A DNA stretch of 64,000 nucleotides from Cristatella mucedo (GCA_009760855.2 WPIO01000018.1:5537001-5601000), one strand, 5' to 3'. Positions 38,896 through 51,427 are shown, numbered from the stretch's first letter. The notes: generated from the letters alone by a model not told the origin. Numbers and translations are program-made.

Positions 38896-40030
38896 CGACG
38901 TTCGAGCTTGCCAGCCATTGCTTCATCTGACTGTTTGCTCGTGATTTATTCCAGTGAGTCATGGCCGCCGGCCGACTCCTGGATGTGGCCGCGCCAGGCT
39001 GTCTCAAGAAGATCCTTGGGGGGATCTTGAGCAACAGTTTTACTTCGCCGATAGAGCATCGGTTTAAGTGGCGACGTGACAGTTTTGTGGTATTAGCGGC
39101 ACCTCGCGTCCCTGACGTGACAATTTGGAAATGCGCAGATCGATACGCTGTAAGCACCAGGAGACAGGAGGACAAGCCAGCCTGCCCTTGGTTGCTGATG
39201 TCATGGCTGAAGCGCTCCCAAGAGTCATAGCACGTGGATGCCGACCCACTTAGCCACGAGAGGCGGCCAGCGGATGACATCAACGCGCTCTCAAAAGCCA
39301 CGAGAGTTCAGCATGACAGAGTCTGTCATGGTGAGTTTTGATTGAGAGCTTTTAACTCTCGTCTCGTAGATTTCTCTTGAGCACCATAATGGCCCTTTCG
39401 CGAGCACAAGTGCTTTGGAAGCCCGGAGGCTGTCGGCCTTCATCACATTTTCTCCAACGGTCAACAGTAGCTTTCTTGGTCATACTGCCTTAGTCCTTGC
39501 AACTCTGCAGACGCCTGGACTTGTGCAAGACACCGTTGACCCTGTGATGAGACGATTTCTTAGTAAACGAGCAGAATCTAAGCAGTCATCATCATCATCG
39601 GCCAGTTAGTTTAATGCATCATCAATAATGGTCTTTAACAAGCTTCATCCAGCAATGGCGCACGTGAGCAAAGCGAGTGTGGCACTAACGGTGAGGCATC
39701 TTAAACAAAAAAGCTGCTAGGGAACAGAAGTAGCGTATTTATAAGTCAGTTACTTTTTATCATTTACGTGGCGTGAAATTTAAAACGGTACATCTCAAAT
39801 CCGATCTACTCCTCGAAATAGCTGGCTAAGGAATTACTTTATCGGGTCCTCGATTATTTGACAACTTTAATAGCTGCTTCTTCGAAAGTATGTCGTAAAG
39901 CCGCTAAAAAAAGAGTGAAGGCCAGCCAATAAAATATTCTCGTTTGCACAGCTGCAGATACAACTTGGCTGGTTTAATAGCCTCATTTGCTTTGCGGCCA
40001 AAGACTCTTGTCAGCTGTCACCACCACTCG

Positions 40031-40624
40031 AAGTGGGGCAGTTGTTAGGATACGACCGGACATGTGAACTGGTTTCAGTTCCCCAGGTTAGCGAGGTGAC
40101 TCATCCGATCTAATTGTGGAACTATAGTCGGTCGGCCGTCACCTTTATGCATGTAATAGAAGGCTAACGTATGGCACATCGTCGCTATTACCTATATCTG
40201 GTTCGAGCGCAAAAGTTCGGCAAGCAGCACCGGGCCGCCAGCCACCGACGCTCAGAGACCGTGCTGCGAGAGCAAGGAGGAGGCGTGCTCCAACGCGGGC
40301 CAGTACCGCGGCACTGCCAAGGTTCCCGGTAGGACGGAGCTGCCGCCGAAGCTCGCTGTGACGGGAGTTTCAGCCGCTCAGCGCGGCTTTAGAGGCCTCT
40401 GCGTGTTCTTCAAAACGCGAGTAGCTGTTAAATGAGATGTCACAGCTCTTGTTGGATCAGAAAACGCGGTCGGGAGGTTTTTCTCTCGCACTGTTCCACC
40501 GATTCCTTGCATCACCTCGAGCCGCGTCCGGCCTGCATATGCATCTGCTCAAAACGGGATGCGTCCAGCCACAGCCAGTCCTGACAAAGTTCGAGACGCA
40601 TAAAGGATGCATTTTTTAGAGAAA
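40031..40624 (+). repeat. 594-bp duplicated block, copy 2
   Basis: Copy of 37407-38000 inserted inside a dispersed 'I' repeat: matching repeat I sequence resumes just after it. High identity indicates a recent event. No clear target-site duplication or poly(A) was seen. Confidence 0.85.
40225..40328 (+). pseudogene. Second copy of the relic metallothionein exon
   Basis: Nearly base-identical to the relic at 37601-37704 and carrying the same Cys losses, so it was copied after decay. It lies downstream of the MT-A poly(A) signal inside the duplicated 594-bp block. Confidence 0.75.
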
Positions 40625-41267
40625 AGTTTTTTTTGCCCAGTTTTCGAAAAAAGATTATTCAAATGCAGGATTCAAACCCGTAAGCTCGGTCGTTGGGAGT
40701 GATCTTACATCCTGGGCTATCGCGGCATACTCACTATCTGCGCCCACTTAGAGCATTAGCAGCTATCGTGTCTCTTACTGCAGATAATAACAGAGTTCCT
40801 ACTGTATGACTCACATCTGCAACCTGGGTCATCAACTGTATAAAGCTATTATATTGATCTATGATCAAGAGCTAGTGCCAAAGAATGGGCTGAGATGGCT
40901 TCCCCTGGAATAGTTAATAGACGCTAAGTAATTCTTGCACTCACCTACAATCCCAGCTACCGCTCATCATCTAATTAGCTCACCAAAATGTAAGTACAGT
41001 ATCAGCCTTGTATCCTAAGGCCCTCTTAAGACGTCACCCTTATTCCGTTAGTGTAATCGAAGGTTGTTGCTCTTACCCGTCGTCTTACCTGTAGTTTGTT
41101 CGCACAGCACAGCAGTGCACTGGCCGACCCTGATGGTGAATCCACCATCTGGCCACCAGCTGGTTACTGGCCTGTGCCCATACCACATCACAGGCGGACC
41201 ACAGCTGTGCACCGGCCCCTCTCATCGGTGCTTCTAACAGCTCACCACTGGCTTATCAGAGAAGCCT

Positions 41268-41400
41268 GCATACAATACATACATACGAACTACACGCTCC
41301 CTTGACCTTACGGTCACAAGTCGGGAGCCGGCATACAATACATACATACATACGTACATACTAACTACACGCTGCCTTGACCTTAAGGTCACAAGTTTGC
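41268..41400. repeat. 63-bp tandem duplication with (CATA)n and AGGTCA palindromes
   Basis: GCATACAATACATACATAC starts at 41268 and again at 41331. Each unit contains TGACCTTA(C/A)GGTCA, perfect in unit 2 (TGACCTTAAGGTCA). Confidence 0.85.
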
Positions 41401-41447
41401 AGCACCAACACATGTAGCTGCAAGGTACAGAGCAGCAATGAGCAAGC

Positions 41448-42472
41448 CTATCCGGTCTGGACATAGTCGTCGTACCGGCGGGGAAGTGTCACAGTGCGCC
41501 TGGGCCGCTGTACTGGTTCAGCTCTGTCCCCTTCAGGTGCAGGGGGCGCCTCTTCCTGCCCTGGTACGAGACGCAAGTCGGACACGTGGCGACGCACACC
41601 GTCGATCTCGATTCCCACGCCCTGGCCCTGACTGGTTACCGTGCCCTCGGGCCACTCGGTCGTGCAACGAGCGCCGGCAGGCTTCACAAAGACTCGCTGG
41701 CCGACCGCATATTGAGCAGTCCTCGGGCCCTGATCTGTCTGTCCTCTGAAGAGGGGGCTTTTCCACTCATAGGAGAACAGCCTTCTGCAGGGCACCGATT
41801 CCTTGTGCAACCCGGCTGTTGGCGAGATGTTGTACCAATACACCATCATCAGGACGTTCTTGCCCGTGCGAGCCGCCATTCCCTTGATGGTCCTGTGATT
41901 TCGCTCAACGATGCCGTTGCCGGAGGGTTTATAGGCGCAACGGTATATGGGTTCCACGCCCCAATGGTCGCAAAGACCGCGAAGAGCTGTTGACCGAAAA
42001 CTCGCAACGTTGTCCATGAGCAGCTGCTGCGGAGGGCCACGCTCCCTAAAAATTTCGCCCAGATTTTGCACCAAAGAGTTTCCCCCTCGTCGGGTATTCG
42101 CCTCCAAATAGCGAAACGGCTCGGTCCACAATCTACCACGGTCAGATATTTTTGGCCCTTGAAATGCGTTACGTCGCAGGCCAGGCGCTGCCAATTCTCG
42201 CTTACATCCAGCACGCCTGCACTCCATGCGACTGGTGCAGGATCGATCGACTTGCAACGAGGGCAAGCCTTCACGACGTCTTCGACGTCCTTCCGCCGGA
42301 TAGTAGCTTTCGGGTGGCACATTCTGGCAAGGTACAGTGTCCTGTCAACTCCAAAGAAGTGAAGGCTGTGGAAACTCTTTAGGTCGACGCCAACCGCCGG
42401 CGAAGACGCCTGGTCTGGAACAGCGAGACAGCTTACATTCGCCCTCATCCATTTCTGAGCGACGCGGGTCAG
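41448..42472 (-). pseudogene. gypsy integrase and C-terminal tail
   Basis: H-H-C-C zinc region (HFFGVDRTLYLARMCH, CPRC), then catalytic core: ACDVTHFKGQKYLTVVDCG, LLMDNVASF and GNGIVERNHRT, giving D(35)E spacing between the last two. A frame change near 42090 splits the core. The tail (YAVGQRVFVKPAG, VSDLRLVPG) is the usual post-integrase small beta-barrel-like region. Confidence 0.85.
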
Positions 42473-44040
42473 CTAGTCGGCTTTATTGTTGGATGATCTC
42501 ACAAGGACTACGGATGCCTTCAGTCCACACTCTGACACCGTGTCGGCTATCAGTGCTAGCCTGCGTTTGATAAGCGCCTCTCCCATGCCGTGGGCTTGTA
42601 CAGGCTTATCTCCAACCAGCAGTGACTGTAGCCATCCGTGAACAGTTACTGAATCTGTCCGAATCTCCACCTGCCGTAATGACCAAGCAATGGCCAGATT
42701 GAGGCCCTTGATGATAGCCTCCAGCTCAGCAAGATTGAAGTGGGCTACGTCGTCAGCTTTTCGCAGCCAGGAGGCATCCTAGACGATTCTTCCTCCTATA
42801 TCCAGGCATGTGCCGATAGCAAGGCTGCTGGCATCACACCAGAGGATGCCACTATCCAGATTCGGCACATTCCAAATGCCTGAGACTGGATCGTCGTCAT
42901 GCAATCGCTGCATCAATTCACTCGCCATGGCTATGACATTTTCACCAACGACTGAGTCCCAACCGACATCGCTAGCGGCTCGCTTTAAGTAACTGCAGGC
43001 CCGGCGAAGCCAGCCTGCGATTGGGATATGCCCGATCAGCTGCCCTCACCACGAAAACAGCTGGCGCCGCGATGGGGCGTTAGGCAATGCGCTCACCACG
43101 TTATCGCGGCGCCAACGAAGCTCCTCACCTTCCTTCGGCCTGCATACTCGAAGGCCAAGGACCCTTCCAGCAGCGAGGCTTTCAGGCGGCTTAGCCTCCA
43201 AACCAAATGTTTGTAGCAAGTCGATTACCTCACCATTCGAGACGACGCTGTTGTTGACAACAATATCGTCGACAAACGAATCGTTACCAGTACGAACTCG
43301 CCCATCCATGGACAGGACTTTTGTCAGAATCGCGGTCATTATTTTCGGGGCGACATTAAGTCCGAAACTTAGCCGTGTGAGGCAGTACCGACGGCCTTTG
43401 TACTTCACTACCTGATATTGCCAGAGAGCTGGATCAACATGCACCTCCAAGCATGCTTTTCGCAGGTCAATTATGCTCACGCTCTTGCCCAGCCATCGCC
43501 ACGCTCTGAGCTTAGTGCTACACACATCGCCGCCAGCCGTGTGACTTGAGATAAACTGATTAAGTTCTCGATAGTCCATCACGGGCCTCACTTTGCCCTT
43601 ACTTGCCTGTACGACGGCCATTAGAGGGATCAGGCCACCACAATGACCAGAAAACGGCTGCAACCAGCCTTCCTTGATCCACTCTTCCACCTCCTTTTCG
43701 TAGTCGGCACGAATTTCCTCTCCCACATGATATGAAGCGATATGGTTCGTCAATTGGGGGACGACACAACGATTCGTCCACTCCCACTTGACTGACCAGT
43801 GCTCCTGATGGAATACTGCCTTGAAGTCCTTGTCCTCAATCAGTACGTCAGCGGCCGACGATGCTACAGCACGTTTGACACTAGGAGACGCCACTACTGC
43901 TACCTCGGAACGGTGTGCTGGTTCTGGAACTCCCCTTTGGCACATGAACTCAACATGATCTGCGGAAGGACCAATAATCACGCCGCCTAGGAGTTCAATG
44001 GCATCCATACCGAGTAGTAACCGAAACCAGGAAGAACATC
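42473..44040 (-). pseudogene. gypsy reverse transcriptase and RNase H
   Basis: RT motifs: WIKEGWLQPF, KGKVRPVMDYRELN, SIIDLRKACLEVHV, CLTRLSFGLNVAPKIM and catalytic FVDDIV. RNase H: DSGILWCDASS, FNLAELEAIIKGLNL and IRTDSVTVHGWL hold the acidic residues. Stops at 43046, 42779 and 42473 break one continuous frame. Confidence 0.85.
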
Positions 44041-44274
44041 TGACACAAGGCAGTCCAGCACTATGGTTCGTCCGCAGAGGGCTACCGTAGCGACGCACGT
44101 GGACTTGCAGACAGCCGTGGCTCCATTCATCATCACGACTTCCTCGCACGCTCGCCTCACCCTCGCAGGGTCCGCAAGCGTCGCCGAAATGATGGACCTC
44201 GAGCACCCAGTATCCACGAGCGCAGACGCCTCGGAGTTTTCGATGAGGACACGTACCGAAGGAAGGCGCGCCAT
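43987..44274 (-). pseudogene. gypsy aspartic protease
   Basis: ALVDTGCSRSIIS is the retropepsin active site (D-T-G). The frame ends at a stop soon after VLPGFG, whereas the matching continuation (LLGMDAIELLGG) lies in another frame, so a frameshift near 44030 separates protease from polymerase. Confidence 0.8.
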
Positions 44275-44315
44275 AACGGAGGGGAAAGCACCGGCGCAGT
44301 AATGCGTGCTCTCCC

Positions 44316-44768
44316 CTACTCGTTTTTTGGCCGGTTTGGTACGACGGCCCGATCCGAGCAGTTAGCAGCGAGATGTTGAATGCTCCCACAGATGTAGCAG
44401 TGTCTCCCGCGACCACGGCGCGCCGCTTTAGAAGGACAATCACGGCTTAAGTGCCCGATAGCCATGCACAGGAAACACACAACATCTCTGTTAGTCGGTG
44501 CCTGGGGAGGCCATCCCGAACGAGAACCGGATGCGAAGAAACTTTCTGCCGCCTTCGAACTGCTGACGCTCGCCTTTACTATGACGCGAGCCTTCTCGAC
44601 AAGAACATCCATCCGCAGGCCTTTCCGCGAGGTTGCATGAGGCTTGGAGGTGCCTCTTTGCGGCCTCCGGCAGCCCAGCGATAAAGGCGCATTTGACAAA
44701 ATCACCGGCCACCAGCCTAGCCAACCGATTCAAGTCCGCACAAAAGCCATCCACAATTTCACCTCCGT
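44316..44768 (-). pseudogene. gypsy gag remnant: capsid C-part and two CCHC knuckles
   Basis: Starts mid-capsid (DGFCADLNRLARLVAGDF, IAGLPEAAKRHLQAS), changes frame near 44640, then has CFLCMAIGHLSRDC and CYICGSIQHLAANC, both exact C-x2-C-x4-H-x4-C zinc knuckles that bind element RNA in this family. Confidence 0.8.
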
Positions 44769-46500
44769 CGCTTTAGAAGACCAACTGTCGGTTTTCATCA
44801 CACTTTTTTCAACGAACGACAGTAGTCTTCTTGGTCGTACTGCCTGATTCCTTGCAAGCCCGCTGGCCCGTGACCTGGTGCAAGACATCGTTGACCCTGC
44901 GATGAGAAGAAGTATCAATAAACACGGGGAATCGAAACAGTCATCAGCGTTGGCTGATCGATTTGATGCATTATCAACGACTGCCAATAGCTGGCGTCGG
45001 CAAGCAGTGTAGCGCAGGAGCAAATCGAGTAGCCACTAGCGTTAGGACAGGTTAGAACAAGCTGCTAGCAAACAGCAGTAGTTTATTTATGAGTTAGTTT
45101 CCTGAGATCATTTACGTGGCACGAAATTCAAAGTTGTACATCTCAAATCGGGCTCTACGCTGCGAAATGGTTGCTCAGAAAGAACATCGTCGGACCTTTG
45201 ATTATGTAAGACTTTTATTAGCAGCCCCGCCGAAAGGATGTCGCCAAGGATCTGATAGTGAAGGTCGCCTAATTCAAGGGCATCGTTTATATAGCGGCAG
45301 AAAAACTTCAGCTGAATTAACAGCCTCGTATGCATATCGGCAGATGAGCCTTGTCAGCTATCGAAAACGCTTGCAGTAAGGCAACAAGAGACGGCTCAGC
45401 GGTATGGTACGACTCGGGGGCGCAGCCTCCGTCGTGAAGCGAAAGCAAGAGCGCCTTCGTCAGCCTTCTTCGTGGCCAACGCAGCTAGGGCGGCCCCTTT
45501 AGAGCCGCCTCGGTGGCTGTCGCATCGATGTGCCAGTCGACAGAAAGAGGATTCCCGCCGTTGGACTCGCACCTCCAAACCGAGTCATCAACTGAATAAG
45601 GCTTAATAAGATTCCTTGCTAATAATATTAATATTAATATTATCAAATATCAACATATTAGTATTAGTAGCAACAATAATGCACTTGATAAAGCGCCCTC
45701 AGAGAACTCAATCTCTTTCTAGGCGCTTTACATTTGCTGCACAGGGAAACGCGATTGAATGGTGAGTAATATCATGCTTGATAAACACGAATAACATGGT
45801 TAGGGGTGACATGCACAGGGTCAGCATGTAAACGTGGTTAGTGACAGCATGCACAGTGTCAGCACGCATAAGCACATGAAGGACGAATCACAAGAACCAA
45901 ATAAATGCTGTCATAAGCAGGTGTGTTTTTAAGTTTTTTTAAATGTGGTCAAGTCAGGGGATGTTCTGACGCAAGTCGGGAGTGAGTTCCAGGCTTTGGG
46001 AGCATACGAACTTAATGCACGGTCTCTAAAGGATTTGAGGTTTGTACTAGGTATTGGTAAACTGTTGGATTCCGAGAGGCGGGTGATACGATGCTTGGCC
46101 TGGTGCAGGAGTAGATCTGAGAAATAGGCTGAAGTCAAAGAATGAAGTGACCTAAAAGTGAGCGACAAGATCTTGAAGTCGATATTACATATAAAATATA
46201 TTAATATTTAACACTATTAATAATATTATTAAGGCTGAATAAGATTGATCTATGAGCCCTTGCAATTCGATCAAGAGCCTATGACACAAAATGGGCTGCT
46301 ATGGCTACCGATAGAATGATGTATGCCCTCTGTAATTCCATCTGTGACTTAAAAGCCCGGCCACCCCTCAGCATCTCGATAGCTCAACGAACTGCAAGTG
46401 CAGTATCAGCCTTGTTAACTCAGCCCCTCTTGCAACCGTCCGGTCCGCTAATTCTGTTCGTGTAATTGAAGAGTCTTGCTCTTACCTGTTGTCTTACATG
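44768..46500 (+). repeat. Composite repeat I, copy 2, interrupted by L2
   Basis: 44768-45640 and 46200-46500 match copy 1 (ATCATTTACGTGGC, GCAGTATCAGCCTTGT, TTGCTCTTACC). The L2 3' end at 45672-46180 is inserted in it. Confidence 0.65.
45672..46185 (-). mobile_element. L2 3' end, minus strand
   Basis: Minus reading LRSLHSLTSAYFSDLLLHQA and SYAPKAWNSLPTCVRTSPDL; UTR stem-loop and tail at 45672-45735. Confidence 0.9.
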
Positions 46501-46509
46501 CTGTTTTGT

Positions 46510-46695
46510 TTTACTTGTTTTTGACTCAGTTGTACCTTTACTTTAATCACTCCCAGCTCTCCAGCACGTCGAATTCTCTCAACTCATTGGCCGCATGTAT
46601 TGGTGACATCCATAGATGAATGTCAGCAAGTTTTCTTAAATTGAATGATGATAAAACCAACTTGCTAGTAATGAGCAAACTAAGAGTGATTCAGA
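46510..46695 (+). mobile_element. L2 internal fragment
   Basis: DDTQLY..., [14 protein letters not shown]-like and LKLNDDKTNLLVM-like sequence, decayed. A further piece of repeat I follows at about 46695-46840. Confidence 0.7.
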
Positions 46696-46997
46696 AACCA
46701 CTCAGCATCTAAATAGCTCATCGAACTGCTAGAGCAGTATCAGCCTATTACCCTCAGTCCCTCTTTAAGCCGCACTCTTATTCTGTCAGTGTACTCGTAG
46801 AGTCTGGCTCTTACTTTAGATATTACCTGTGATCGTACCTGGGCAGACTTTCGCCCACCGGTTCCAGACTTCGATACTTGCGTCCAAAATCTACTGAACA
46901 GTTTTTTCCTGTTGGTTCTCCGGTGGCTCCACCCTTCGCGATCGTCCTATATGTTTCGCCCCAGTATTGTAGGCGTGGCATTTCCGCTGATAGAACC

Positions 46998-47145
46998 ACA
47001 TAGGTGCTGGTTTGGCCCAGTGGTTAAGGTGCTCGCCCAGACCAAGGTCTGTCCGAGGTTGTGGGCTCGAGCGCCGTGGCATATGTGAAGCGTCCTGAAT
47101 GGAGCCCGTTTAAGTTTTCTTAGGGCGCTATTCTAATGAATTACA
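46998..47145 (+). mobile_element. tRNA-derived SINE B, copy 1
   Basis: Box A-like TTTGGCCCAGTGGTTAAGG and box B-like GGGCTCGAGCGCC about 50 bp later, then body ATATGTGAAGCGTCC. Confidence 0.75.
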
Positions 47146-47670
47146 TAATGTTGAGGAACAATTTTGAGTGCCGTGACTTTAATAATAAGTAAGTATAATA
47201 ATAATTTAATGAATGTAATAATTAATTAATTAATAACACGGTGCATGAACTTGTTCCTTAACCTTATATAATAAATTCGGTGGGTAACTTAGCTGGTGGC
47301 TGCTGGCCTCAGTCATAAATAGTTTTCTGAAATGAAGTGTCGCTCAAAGTTGATCGCCGTTCAATGCATTCGCTTCTTAAGTAGCCTCTGACTCTGAGAA
47401 AAGCGATTCGCTCCGACATGCCTAATAATCCGACTGAAAATGCACGGGAATTCAGCTGGTCTCTTTGGAAAACGCTTTCACAATTTCGACTAGTTTAACC
47501 AGGCAGTATTTTGAACAGCCAGGAAGCTAGATACTACTGGCCCAAGATGGTGAGCAACGTGTTCATTTTAACCGAATGAATCATCTGTCAGCTGAGGCTG
47601 AAGACCACTTCTCCTAAAGAGGCTTAGCGAGACAGACAGGCAGTGCATTGCAGCACCGCCTGAGAGCAAA
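47146..47670. other. Unannotated AT-rich spacer
   Basis: TAAT-rich simple sequence at 47180-47240; nothing else. Confidence 0.5.
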
Positions 47671-47674
47671 ACCA

Positions 47675-48840
47675 GTCAAGCCTCAGCAATGCCCAATCGA
47701 AGGAAGCTGCCTATGGCTGATCGGATGAGTCACGTGTCGGACCGGAATGCTTTGCAATTGAGCGGGCTCTAGGCTTCTACTGTGCCCGCTGCTGTCGCTG
47801 CAGCTGCGGCAGATGAAGAGAAAATCAAAGCGACGCGAGAGATGACAACGCGTCAAACGATAACGAAACGTTAGTGCCACAACCCGTTTTTCGAGTTCTC
47901 TGTTCCGTCCGTGGTGGACATTTAGCACCAAAGGACGCATAATAGCTGTTCCCACCTTCTGCCCTCTCCATTGGCTCTTGTCATCCGGTTTTGAGTTCTC
48001 AGCCGATCCGGTGTGACCGGGCATGCTCTTTGACGTTTCGCTACTATCATTCAGGCGTATATCTACAGCTGCACATAAAGTGCTTTGCTCTGCTGCTCCG
48101 GCCTGATCTCGGAGTTCAATCTCAGAGATCGATGAGTTCGATAGATTCGACCTCTGTCAGAGTTCTCCAGCCTTTGCCACACACTTTAATCTCTTCCTTA
48201 ATGCTGACTGCAAGAGGTGGCAATGGCTATTGTATGAATAAACGAATACAATTCATTTGTATCGCAACCAATGAGAACATAATCTTTATTCACGTGCTTC
48301 ATATATGCCACGTGGCTCGAGACCACGACCTGGGCTAGACCTCGGTCGGGGCGAGCAACTTAACCACTGGGCCAAACCAGTAAGGCTTTTATGTCGCAAT
48401 AAAAAAGGCCGATTGGTTAAATAACGATATCTGTTTTACGTGATGATTGAAGGTGGCTTTCATTACTTTAGTTTCTCCAAGACTTGGCCAAAATCAGTTA
48501 AAATTCACGGCCAAAACTAATTGCACCTGACAGTTTTTCTAATCTCGCAGTCCAACATAAGTCAAACTATTAGATAAATAACAATTATAAATGTTTGAAA
48601 AATCAATTCCGAATAGCTTTCAGAGCTTTCAAAGCATTTCTTTGAATCTTCTATTTTAATTGCCTCTAGCAGCAAGTTTCCAATGCTAGCAGTAATTTTC
48701 CCCCACCAAAATACCTAGCTTTTCTTTACTGCAGACTTTTCAAATTTCACTTCCGCTCTGTGTGTTTCAGAAATAAGTATGGTTGAACGAGGCTTAATTA
48801 AATGACTTCATTAAAATCCTTGCTCGTAGGCTTGAGCTAT
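47675..48840. repeat. Dispersed repeat H, copy 2, with SINE inside
   Basis: Collinear with 33845-34835. The extra sequence around 48230-48400 is SINE B copy 2. Confidence 0.7.
48285..48395 (-). mobile_element. tRNA-derived SINE B, copy 2
   Basis: Minus strand TTTGGCCCAGTGGTTAAG, then GTGGTCTCGAGCC and ATATATGAAGCACG, matching copy 1 in the opposite orientation. Confidence 0.75.
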
Positions 48841-49234
48841 TTTGAGGCGTTCAGAGCAAGTGTTTGAACATGGGAAACATACACGTTGTGGCCGCGGCTT
48901 GAACTTTATCAACGCTGAAGACGCCGCAGGTCTGTTTATGAAATCCACCAACACAAGCGTAACGGCTCACACTGCTTACCACTTTACACGCACACACCTT
49001 TAAGCCTGATTTAGATGGCGAGTCTTGCTTCGTACCCGCATACTACCTTCTTAGTCTTACTTGGGTCTTCCGGTTTGTAGGAGGTTTAGACGGCAGTCTT
49101 GTTGCAAATATCGTTTCCTACTTTCTCCGCCCACTGAGCGTTCGTAGGATAGCTACGCTGCACGATTTCTCTATGGCAACATGGCTTCGGTAACACAATT
49201 ACTGGTAGAATGAGACCTGTCCACTATAGCCACC

Positions 49235-50010
49235 TCAAAATCTGGTTTTGGAACTCCTAGCGCAGAATGTCCCATAAACAGGGACTCGCGTGGAGCGCGT
49301 CAAAGAGTGCACTGCACGGCGTTTCTTGAAAGCGATGCACCTCTGGAACAGCGTAGGAAACTGCAATGTAATGTATTTCCGTCTGTAACTCCACGACGTC
49401 ATAAAGACCATGTGAGTGTTACGCAGGAGAGTTTTGTATAGCGCACTCACAGCGTAAGTGGCTTTCGGTACGCATTCGGTAGCCAACAGACGTTCACGCA
49501 ACAGACTTCGTCTCAAGCAACAATGAGAAAGTGGGAAGCATAGCAGAGTCAGGAGAGCAGTTGAGCTAGTGAGTAGCATGGAAGTAACAGCTCAGAACCG
49601 CTGAAAAGGATGAGCCATAGTCGGCAGCGGAAGAGTAATTGTCGTTGCGTAAGAATTGTGGAAGCGAGTTCCACAGTCTAGGACCTGCAGAGCTAAAGCT
49701 TCTGTCGCCAACGGTCTTTAAGCGGAGGAATGGTGCAGCTAATTTAATGTCCACACAAGACCTGAGGGCACGAACAGGCTGAAACTGATGCAGCAGTTCA
49801 GCTTGGTACGAAGGAGCCAGCCGTGGCGGGCCTTGAGGGTCAGCGTAAAATCCTTGCTCTGAATCCATTGGTCAACCGGCATCCACCTTAGCTCTTTTAG
49901 CAAAGGAGACACAGGCTCAAAATTCTGGGACTTGAAGGCTGTAAGTGTCACCTGCTCACTCCTCTGAGAGGATTTCATCAGACTCGCCATTACAGAGCAA
50001 TCTTTAACGC
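49235..50010 (-). mobile_element. LINE B, best C-terminal copy and 3' UTR
   Basis: Minus reading: RWMPVDQWIQSKDFTL, then [20 protein letters not shown], ending FHATH at about 49566, then a UTR matching 16060-16215. 'PRLWNSLP' marks the RT C-terminal region of CR1/L2/Jockey-type LINEs. This family is distinct from the (ATT)n-tailed one. Confidence 0.8.
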
Positions 50011-50139
50011 GAGAAAAATGAGAGCAATGGGTTCGCGAACCTGAGTACTGGTCAGGGCTGAGCCTCATTCTCCGCAGTTTGGGCGCGGCCAAGCTAAGAG
50101 TCAGCAGAGCTGGCCTCCTAAACAACAGTAGAGCAAAAA

Positions 50140-50302
50140 TTAAAGAGCGAGATGGAGAGAGAGGGAGATAGAGTGATAGGATGGGAGAAAGACCGCAGGT
50201 GAAAGAGAGAGAGAGAGAAGGAGAAAGAGAGAGAAGGAGAGGTAGAGAAAGAGAGAGAGAGAGAGAGAGGGAAAGAGAAAAAGGGAGAAGGAGATGTAGA
50301 GA

Positions 50303-50364
<62 letters not shown>

Positions 50365-50370
50365 CGTGCC
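50140..50370. repeat. GA-rich low-complexity tract
   Basis: Imperfect GA repeats ending in about 50 bp of pure GA. Confidence 0.97.
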
Positions 50371-51116
<746 letters not shown>

Positions 51117-51149
51117 AATGGATTTTAAGGCAACGAAGTTTATAACCGC

Positions 51150-51270
51150 CTGCAGCTCACGCCCTGGTTTGGCCCAGGTACTAAGGAGCTCACCTCCGAT
51201 GACAGAGGTCAAAGTGAATGCAAGTGATGACCGAGGTCGTGGGATCGGGCGAGTCCTGTAGCAATATAAA
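51150..51270 (+). mobile_element. SINE B fragment
   Basis: TTTGGCCCAGGTACTAAGG and GGTCGTGGGATCGGGCG resemble boxes A and B of SINE B. Confidence 0.5.
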
Positions 51271-51313
51271 GCACCTGGATTGAGGTTAATTTATCTTAGG
51301 GTGCCAATGAAAT

Positions 51314-51314
51314 G

Positions 51315-51384
<70 letters not shown>

Positions 51385-51427
51385 TCTACATTTCATCTGC
51401 AGAAATATAGAAATATATGTATATATG

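Larger units (their letters stand above)
39230..41095 (+). repeat. Composite dispersed repeat I, copy 1 (interrupted)
   Basis: Matches repeat I copy 3 (reverse complement of about 54590-55990) along its length and copy 2 (44768-46500) over most of it; the 594-bp block interrupts it at 40031-40624. It contains a tRNA-like module near 40660-40730 (GGGTTTGAATCC on the minus strand) and a second tRNA-like head at the 39230-39270 edge (GTGGCTAAGTGGGT on minus). No protein coding. Confidence 0.65.
41440..44768 (-). mobile_element. Ty3/gypsy retrotransposon internal region, broken
   Basis: Minus-strand order is gag zinc knuckles, protease, reverse transcriptase, RNase H, integrase, which is the Ty3/gypsy order. 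There are at least three frame changes (about 44640, 44030, 42090) and three in-frame stops (43046, 42779, 42473). The gag N-terminus is missing. Same-orientation copies of repeat I flank both sides, but these do not behave as clean LTRs; no primer-binding site was identified. Confidence 0.85.

Noticed and set aside
38512-39030. 172-codon plus frame across MT-A exon 3 and 3' UTR
   Set aside because: It is out of frame with the Cys-rich coding and crosses the conserved stop-codon exon and poly(A) signal.
39230-46500. Repeat I as the gypsy LTR
   Set aside because: Repeat copies extend past the would-be LTR end in two places, no primer-binding site or polypurine tract was identified, and gag begins mid-domain.
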